The notes below the pieces were generated by a model, which saw only the letters and a list, made by a program, of their open reading frames with translations, had not been told where the DNA came from and did no database searches. A stretch of DNA of 64,000 bases from Pithys albifrons albifrons (taxonomy: Eukaryota; Chordata; Aves; Passeriformes; Thamnophilidae): the NCBI RefSeq assembly GCF_047495875.1, contig NC_092480.1, positions 1,054,001 to 1,118,000 on the forward strand, in the 5' to 3' direction. Shown here one piece after another: positions 56,901 through 64,000 of this stretch. The translations under genes and the position numbers were made by a program. Each line of letters begins with the position of its first letter. Positions within the stretch are counted from its first letter, which is position 1.

Positions 56901-57445
56901 CATCTGTGTGCTGCACTATAATACTCTTGGTACTCCACATCAAAGAGGTTTCTGGAAGAGTCACTTTGGGCAGGAAGAGTCACTTTGGGCAGGAAGATGC
57001 TGCTCAACCAGGATGGGACAGGAGGTGTCCTAAGGAGCATCCCTGGAGGGATTTCTTTGGTAAATGGAGGTGGGTGGAGGACAAGGGATGGGAGACCAAT
57101 CTCCATCTCCATCCTGGAACTGCTCAGAGCTTGGCAGAAACAAAAATGGGATTTACTTTAACCACTGTGCAAACCTTGGAGGAGTTTAATAAAGAAGTAG
57201 AATTAATTCAGTCAATAAATATAGGAAATAATGGGCAGGACCTGGTGGTGCTTTGGCTGTTTTACATGACTAAGATTCATTGCATTTACCAGCCCTTCTG
57301 CTCAGAGGGGTCAAGAGCCCCATCCAGTCAAACTGAGCCTCAGCTTCAGCCTCCAAACATGGGTCTGTCCTGTATTTCTGTGTATCTTTTGTGTTCCTGC
57401 CCATTAGAGGCACACCACGATAAATACACATATTTTGTTCTGCAG
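56901..57445. other. unique stretch
   Basis: A small direct duplication GAGTCACTTTGGGCAGGAA occurs at 56959 and again about 20 bp later. Nothing else is recognised. Confidence 0.5.
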
Positions 57446-57520
57446 CAGCCCCGAGTCAGAGCACAGAGAAGAACTCAGAGGCACAGCAAGTGGCTCAGCT
57501 CCAAACTGGCACCACACAAG
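57446..57520 (+). other. candidate exon, 75 bp
   Basis: It is preceded by ACATATTTTGTTCTGCAG and followed by GTAACAGAA after AAG. The length is a multiple of three but all three frames are open, so there is no frame signal. It is a polar, low-complexity peptide in any frame. Chance is likely. Confidence 0.12.
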
Positions 57521-57821
57521 GTAACAGAATTTCTCAGACAAGCACACAAGGGCTGGGGAATTTTAATATCTTCTTCCCCTACAAGTAATTTCCAGTGTTT
57601 ATGCTCTGTGGAGCTCCTTACGAGTGTCAGAGCAGAACAAATGTCATTTTTAATGGACTTGCTAAATCATAAAAACCATTTGGAAAATTGCATCTGATTA
57701 AAACATGAAAATGTTCCATTATTCACAGAGTGATCACAGCAGCCTGAAACGGTGGCAGCAGAGGCTGAGGAGGGAGCTTGGCCCACAGGACTCTGCACCT
57801 CAGGAACTGAGAGCAATCCTA
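57521..57821. other. unique stretch
   Basis: Nothing recognised. Confidence 0.5.
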
Positions 57822-57881
57822 TAATGCTCTCCAGCCAAACTCAGAGGAATTTAATGCTCTCCAGCCAAACTCAGAGGAATT
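57822..57881. repeat. 30-bp direct duplication
   Basis: TAATGCTCTCCAGCCAAACT plus CAGAGGAATT occurs at 57822 and again at 57852 with no change. A recent tandem duplication. Confidence 0.95.
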
Positions 57882-58505
57882 CTCCTGGAGCCACAGAACA
57901 AAGCTCAGCATCCACCATGACATCATTAATTCGTGTAGGAGCATGTGAGGCAGCACCACAATAAGCATCACAATGCACATTGTCACAGGCAATGGTGAAA
58001 CACCTCCAAGATGCAGGTGCCAGTTCCCCTGGGTGAAGGTCAGCTCAGAACAGGCAAGAAGAGTTCATTTCTAGGGTGGGTGGCACTAAGAATTTGCAAT
58101 TATTTATCCCCATTCACCAGAAAAACCACTTCTTACTCTGTGTGGAAGGGGAGGGAAAGCAGGAAGAGCTTTCCCAGGTGGACAAAAAGACGTGGCAATG
58201 GAGCAGAGTACAGAGAGGGGCTGCTGCAGGGAGCACCAACCCCAGAAGAGAGGAGACCCACCAGGATCTCCATCCTGTGCCAGTCACTGGCTGTGCCCTG
58301 CTGTGCCCTCTGGATGGGGATGCAGAGTGACCCTGCCCTGGTTTATGGGTGTAACCTCTGCCAACTGTGTGTTCTGGGGGTGACAGCAGCTGATTGAGCC
58401 AGACATGCCACAGAGAGGCAGCTGCACATCCTACAGGTCAAACAAGACATCAGTCAAACCTTGACTCCTAAGCTGTTATTTAATTTTCAAGGCATTCAGG
58501 AAGCA
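57882..58505. other. unique stretch
   Basis: Nothing recognised. Confidence 0.5.
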
Positions 58506-58548
58506 TTTCTTTTTTTTTTTTTCTTTCCTTTTTTATTTTTTTCTTTCC
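58506..58548. repeat. T-rich pyrimidine tract
   Basis: About 43 bases of T with scattered C and one A, directly upstream of the 30-bp array and of the ATG of the frame that crosses it. Confidence 0.9.
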
Positions 58549-58620
58549 ATGGAACTAAATAATGCAGCTCCAGGGGAAGAGGTAGGAAAGGAACCAACAA
58601 TTCCCTTGGAAAATCCAAAC

Positions 58621-59100
58621 CATACCATTGAAACTCATCCAATTCCAAACCAGACCATTGAAACTCATCCAAATCCAAACCATACCATTGAAACTCATCC
58701 CAAGCCAAACCATACCATTGAAACTCATCCAGTTCCAAACCAGACCATTGAAACTCATCCCAAGCCAAACTATACCATTGAAACTCATCCAATTCCAAAC
58801 CAGACCATTGAAACTCATCCCAAGCCAAACCAGACCATTGAAACTCATCCCAAGCCAAACCAGACCATTGAAACTCATCCCAAGCCAAACCAGACCATTG
58901 AAACTCATCCCAAGCCAAACCTTACCATTGAAACTCATCCCAAGCCAAACCAGACCATTGAAACTCATCCAATTCCAAACCAGACCATTGAAACTCATCC
59001 CAAGCCAAACCAGACCATTGAAACTCATCCCAAGCCAAACCAGACCATTGAAACTCATCCAATTCCAAACCTTACCACTGAAGCTCATCCCAAGCCAAAC
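58621..59100. repeat. 30-bp minisatellite, exactly 16 units, no indels
   Basis: The unit is CAGACCATTGAAACTCATCC then CAAGCCAAAC, period exactly 30 bp for 480 bp. Only point variants occur: CAT/CAG/CTT/TAT at the start and ATT/AAG/GTT/AAT in the second half. Being a multiple of three, it keeps a + frame from 58549 to 59193 open (214 codons, ten-residue unit NQTIETHPKP). Other frames are open too, and the variants in that frame mostly change the amino acid, so I do not call a gene. Confidence 0.97.
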
Positions 59101-60860
59101 CACTTCACTTCAGAAGGATCCAAACTTTCCCAAATGAGCAGGCTGAGTTCTGGTTTGACCCCAGCAGAGCTGATGTATGAATTGCTTTTTTAAAGGATGA
59201 AGAGCATCAATAACTCACTCCAGGATTTTGCTGGGAGTTTCCCAGAGCTGCTGGTTTCCCTGGTGGGTGCAGGCCCACCCTTGGGTGCAGACAGACCCTG
59301 CTCTGACCATGTGATCAGTCTCTTTTCAGGGTTCTGACAGGACTCCTTCCTGCACTGATGCTTTGGAGAAGGCTGAGAGCAGATGCTCTTTTAGTGACGC
59401 CAGATATTCCATACATAAAATAAGGAAAGAGACCCTGTTCTACCATCAATTTACACACTGGAAACATCTCCTGCAGTCTTTGCTATTCAGGAAAATCCAC
59501 CTGCAACACCTCACCTGGTAAAGAATTAACCAGGGCCAAGGTTGGTGCAGAGATAAATTCATTAAGGCAAAGGTGCTTCGAAATAGTTGGATGAACTGTC
59601 AAGTGAGAGGAAAAATCAGCCCCCAGTGCTGGTGCAGAGTTTCCAAACAGCATCACAGAGATGCTGGAGTTCAGCTTAGACAAATTTCCTACCACTGTGC
59701 AGTGGAGTTTTCATGCAAAGGTTAATAACTCCTGATGTGTTCTGTGAACTCAGCATTTCTCTGGAATTTCAGCTTGATGTAGTGCCCTTTTCAGGCATTT
59801 CTCCCTGCCTGCCTTCCCCTTGCTAATCAGTTTTATCAACACAACCTCAGGTGAGGAATGGCTTTCAAGATATGTAGAGGAGGAGCTGGAAATTCCTGCT
59901 TAATGCAAGTGAGAGGAGTCACCAGAAGCCTGTTAATAAGCTCCAAAAATCCAGCCCTGGCCCAGAATCACAGCTGGTGTGAAACAATGTGAATTTACAC
60001 CAAAAAAGAGCCTGGCCTTGCAAGTTTATAAATCTCACCACTCTTTAAACAGCAAAACACTACATCATTTTGCCTGAGATGAGAGTATCAATTATATCAC
60101 TCTATATCCCTCACCACAACCTTTGATTTGTGCTTCCCTATTCCATCCCAGGATTTTCAAAGGCAGGACAAAATTTACAGCTCTGTTCTGGAGAGGGAAA
60201 CAGAGAAAGTTGAGGATTGTTGGGGGTCCCTCAGCTGTGGGAACCCAACTGCTCATCCCAGCAGAGCACAAACAGCACTCCCCACCCTGAGAAATGAATC
60301 CCTTCCAGCCTGGGAGCTCCCCCAGCAGTGCTGGGGGTGCTTCTTTTCCCCATCAAACTGCCTGACAGTGTCTCAGCAAGGCTGGGAAGGGATCCTGTGT
60401 CTGCTGGGGAGCCTGAGAGAGGCCACTGAAACATCTCATTTTCTGGATCCCTGCGCTGAGCAGCTCCAAGAGAATGAAAAGTCTTGTGTTCTCCTGCAGG
60501 CATCACACTCAAGCCTTTGCTCCTGCCCAGGGGGAAGCTGCTTTTGAATTGCACAGTTGGTGCTGGGGAGAATGAAGCTGGGCATTGATATTCACTGCTG
60601 GGCCTTTCTCCTGCTGAACTGGGACATGAGAACCAAAATGGTTTCTTGTTCACTAAGGAGCTCTGGCTTCATGCACTGAGTTTCCTAAAATTAATGTGAG
60701 TCCATTCTAAACTTAGATCTGCATCTGATTCCAGCCATTACAGGACTAATATGTCTCTATTCCCTCATCCCAAGCAGCATTTGAATCTTCATTACCCTGG
60801 GCAGGCTGGGCTGGGAGTGGTGGGACAGGTTTCCTTCCCCAGGGATGCAGGCCAAGGATG
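59101..60860. other. 1.8 kb without recognised genes or repeats
   Basis: AT-rich around 60000-60125. No CR1 or array. ORFs are unremarkable. Confidence 0.5.
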
Positions 60861-61155
60861 CACAGCTACTCCAAGGGCATTCACAGCTTCTCCAAGGCAT
60901 GCACAGCTTCTCCAAGGCACTCACAGCTTCTCCAAGGGCTGCACAGCTTCTCCAAGGGCTGCACAGCTTCTCCATGGCACTCACAGCTTCTCCAAGGGCT
61001 GCACAGCTTCTCCAAGGCATGCACAGCTTCTCCAAGGCATGCACAGCTTCTCCAAGGCACGCACAGCTTCTCCAAGGGCTGCACAGCTTCTCCATGGCAC
61101 TCACAGCTTCTCCAAGGCACTCACAGCTTCTCCAAGGCATGCACAGCTTCTCCAA
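60861..61155. repeat. 20-bp minisatellite, 15 units
   Basis: The unit is CACAGCTTCTCCAAGGCATG, with GGGCTG, GGCACT and TGGCACT endings. The period is 20 bp, except 21 bp between the first two units. Variant endings recur in blocks, pointing to segmental duplication inside the array. Confidence 0.97.
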
Positions 61156-61396
61156 AAGTTTAGGAATGCTTTGCTCTCACCTAACCTTTATCACGCTGGG
61201 ACTTGGAGCCATCAACATAATCAAACCTTGTTTAGAGCATGAAAAAGTGATTGGCTTAAGGTCAGACTCAGTCTCTGGGGAGGACAAGGATCAGACCTGA
61301 GTCTTCAACTGAAAACAGCACTGAGAAACACACTGCTTCCTTCCTACTTCACTTTTTCTTTCTAATCCTGGTCCCCTGGATCTGCAATTGGATTTT
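61156..61396. other. unique stretch
   Basis: Nothing recognised. Confidence 0.5.
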
Positions 61397-61535
61397 TGGA
61401 CTCCCCATCCCTGGAAGAGTCCAAGGCCAGGTTGGATGGGGCTTGAAGCAACTGGTCTAGTGAAGGAGGCGGGGGGTGGGACTGGGTGAACTTTAAGGTC
61501 CTTTCCAACCCAAACCACTCTGTGGTTCTGCAGAA
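61397..61535 (+). mobile_element. CR1 LINE 3' end
   Basis: CTCCCCATCCCTGGAAGAGT, CCAAGGCCAGGTTGGATGGG, GAACTTTAAGGTCCTTTCCA and ACCCAAACCACTCTGTGGTT form a sense CR1 terminus. Confidence 0.93.
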
Positions 61536-62347
61536 AGGAATAAATCTGGACATCACAGAGAAGAAGAATCTCAAATCCAGTGTCCCAGATACAAAAACCT
61601 TGCCTAGAAATCCCCACCAGGCTGATGCAGCACCTCATGGCACTGAAGGGTCTGACCTTCTCCACTACTCAGTGCTGGGTGGGAGGCACTGACAGGGCAG
61701 AGCTCAGGGAGAGGGGCTGAGCCAGAGCTCTGTGTCTGCTGCCCAGGCTCCAACCTGCCCCTCTGCTTCCCTCCACAGGGAAAAGCTGCTGTTGTTCTCT
61801 CTTTGGGCCACACTGTAAAACCAAGCCAAGAAAAGAGCTATAAATGTCCCCAGCGTGACCAGATGATGCTGCAGAGCTGAGAAGTGGGAAAGTGAGAGAG
61901 GAGAGAGCTGGGAACTCTTAATAGAAACCACAGCTGATAAACAGTGAGGAGCAGGAAAGCTGCACTCGCTTCTCCAGCCTCGTTCGTGCTAACAAAGGCT
62001 GGGTAATGAATTACTCTAAGTGGCCTCCTTTCCTGGGAGATTATTCAAGCAAGCAGGTGCTGCTTAAAGAACATTTGTCTTCTCCTGGCTGCAAGGCACT
62101 CCAGAGATGTGCTGAAGGGACCATCAGGCAGCAGTTACCTGCAGAGACACCTGGGGTGGGCTGTGGAGGTGACAGCAAGCACAGGCAGTGTGGGCAGGGA
62201 GGGTTTCAGCTGCCCAAACATCTGCCCCACTCCACGTGGGCACCAGCCTGAAATCAGCACCCCAACAGCACAGCCCATTAAGTCTTGTTGGTCTCCATGG
62301 CGTGAGTTTTATCCCTCTGAGAAGCCTATTGCCTGAAGATCATGAGG
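61536..62347. other. unique stretch
   Basis: Nothing recognised. Confidence 0.5.
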
Positions 62348-62405
62348 AGGAGGAAGGTTGATGATCTTGGAGGTCTTTTCCAATCTTAATGGTTCCATGA
62401 AGCCC
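62348..62405 (+). mobile_element. CR1 LINE 3' terminus, ~55 bp
   Basis: GGTTGATGATCTTGGAGGTC, TTTTCCAATCTTAATGGTTC and CATGAAGCC match the end of the copy at 46570. Strongly 5'-truncated. Confidence 0.8.
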
Positions 62406-63806
62406 TAAGGTGGGATTTGGGAATCTGAGCTCTGGGCACCGCTGGCTTTGTGGGGGAACTCTGGCAAACAGCATCACCCTGAGGGGGAGGGTTTTGCCAT
62501 CACCCACCCCGGGCTCTGCCACCACCTCAGTGCCTCTGCTTTGCCCTTCTGGCAGCTAAACCCCATTTTTCCTTTGCAAAAGCCTCAGGCTCCAAGGCAG
62601 CACTCGAGTTTCTCCGTGGATAAACACTCTCCTGCCACTCTCAGCTGTCACCACGATTTGTATCTGCCCTCACTACATCCCTCCCAGTCACAGGATAATT
62701 AAATCTGATGTTGCCATAAGTCTCAGTGAGCAAAGGAAAATTCAAGAGATTAATCAGAATATATTTCAAAACCACTTCTAAAAATATTCTAAATAGACCA
62801 GAAAAGCAGATGAGTGGCATTCTCATTTATTACTGAGCCAAGCTCTGGGTACAACAATCAGTTGAGTTGATAGATAACAGAGGTTCTTCTGCCTCTCCTA
62901 TTTCCTTCTAGAAGCTCTCACTCAGAGCCACCTCAAGCCAATTCTCCCTGTTATTGTCTCTCTCCCCACTGGAGCTCATTCCTGGCTGTGTGTTCAGATT
63001 TCTCCCCAGGGCTCTGATGTTTTCATGACTTTGAATTGGGTTTTTCCTTTCTCATTGTCCCCATCCTGCAATAATAGTTTTGGGAGCACTTGTGTCCTGA
63101 GATCCTGCTCAGTCCTGGCCCTCCAGAAGCCTGGGAGGATGTTCTTGTTGCTCTCAGGCCATGATGGAATTGCAGACTTGCCAAAGGACATTCCCAGGTG
63201 TTTTTTACACAAGCCTGGACTGGCTTTCCACGATACATAATTTGATATTTTTCAAGGAGTTGTTACAGCCCCTCAGCTTCGCTCCTGCCACCTCAGAGAG
63301 GACTGATTGCCTTTCTGCAGCAACTGAGATGAATCTCTGTCATCTTTAGGAATAACTTCCCAAGTTCTTGGCCAGCTGATCTTCTGAATTCACCATTTCA
63401 TGCTTGTCACAGTGGCACGAGTCTGACTGGGCAGAACTAAGAGCTGATTTACATCAAGAGCACGAGAACTAAGGCAGCCACTTGTCATCTGCAGCTGGGC
63501 CGAGTGAGCTGGAACAGAGGGGTGTAAATATTCCCACTGGAGCAACCAGAGAGCTCCAATCCAGGAAAATTTCACCACTTACTTCAGTGTCACTTCAGCT
63601 GCTACTGAGAAGAATTTTTATAAATATGTAAAGCAATAAAATGAGGCTCTTGCTCTTCGTGGTGGAAATGACCTTGCAGAGGCATGAGGGAGTGGCAGAA
63701 GAGGACACTCGGTCTCTGTGACTGGGCTGGGGATTCCAAGCCAAAACCATGAAATTCTAAGAAACTCCAGATGTCATTTGATGATTTTAGGGCATTTCTG
63801 CAAGGC
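62406..63806. other. 1.4 kb without recognised genes or repeats
   Basis: AT-rich between 62690 and 62840 and near 63615-63650. No gene is recognised. Confidence 0.5.
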
Positions 63807-64000
63807 CCAGGCTGCTGGAGCTGGTGCCACCTTGGCATCCTCACCAAACCTCCTCCTGCATTCCCCAGGCTGCTGCAGCTGGTGCCACCTTGGCATCCTC
63901 ACCATGCTCCTGTATTCCCCAGGCTGCTGCAGCTGGTGCCACCTTGGCATCCTCACCAAACCTGCTCCTGCATTCCCCAGGCTGCTGGAGCTGGTGCCAC
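63807..64000. repeat. 54-58 bp minisatellite cut by the right window edge
   Basis: CCAGGCTGCTG starts at 63807, 63865, 63919 and 63977 (58, 54 and 58 bp apart). Units share AGCTGGTGCCACCTTGGCAT and CCTCACCA. The array continues past the window, so its true size is unknown. Confidence 0.93.

Noticed and set aside
56249..57112. A 287-codon minus-strand frame rich in Phe, Pro and Leu
   Set aside because: The core is the 16-bp minisatellite, which is stop-free in all six frames. Nothing in the flanks resembles a signal peptide or known domain.
1..64000. CRISPR array, because several repeats have 16-30 bp units
   Set aside because: The repeats are contiguous without unique spacers, and the DNA is clearly vertebrate.

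Overview
The window looks like noncoding nuclear DNA from a bird, most likely a songbird. The main evidence is at least twenty fragments of the avian LINE family CR1, on both strands. They carry the typical 3' end: a GTTTGGGTTGGAAGGGACC-type motif when antisense, or CCAACCCAAACC followed by a TTCTGTG-like tail when sense. Other vertebrate-type signs are general CpG depletion, GT-AG-like splice signals, microsatellites and AT-rich islands full of homeodomain-type motifs. I see no bacterial operons, rRNA, tRNA or CRISPR. I recognise no complete protein-coding gene. Most long open frames lie in tandem repeats or antisense to CR1.

Layout. 0-10 kb: a truncated 25-bp array at the left edge, a 49-bp array, one CR1 copy, a 17-unit minisatellite at 6.4-7.0 kb and an AT-rich candidate regulatory island at 7.4-7.9 kb. 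10-24 kb: CR1 pieces, a (GGA)n tract, a 71-bp triplicate, a dispersed ~90-bp element present twice 1.45 kb apart, and a homeodomain-like 13-mer repeated three times. 24-36 kb: CR1 tails, two of which have grown into minisatellites (86-87 bp and 27 bp units), an ancient amniote-type CR1 remnant at about 26.9-27.1 kb, a C-rich array with G-quadruplex potential, and the best single candidate exon (31.16-31.32 kb). 36-46 kb: a 17-bp minisatellite with about 32 units, a strong enhancer-like island at 40.35-40.58 kb, a long CR1 and a triplicated ~391-bp unit that resembles a retroviral LTR. 46-54 kb: more CR1, including a 175-bp unit repeated three times. Each of those units carries a near-perfect 38-bp-arm hairpin. 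54-61 kb: four large minisatellites (64, 16, 30 and 20 bp units) within 7 kb. The right edge cuts a ~58-bp array.

There is no gene system to describe. The notable biology is repeat birth: CR1 3' tails repeatedly seed tandem arrays, and one of them appears to record a template-switch event that made a long hairpin. Candidate exons and regulatory islands were found by eye from splice-site, frame and motif patterns. They are hypotheses, because comparison with other bird genomes or RNA data was not possible here.
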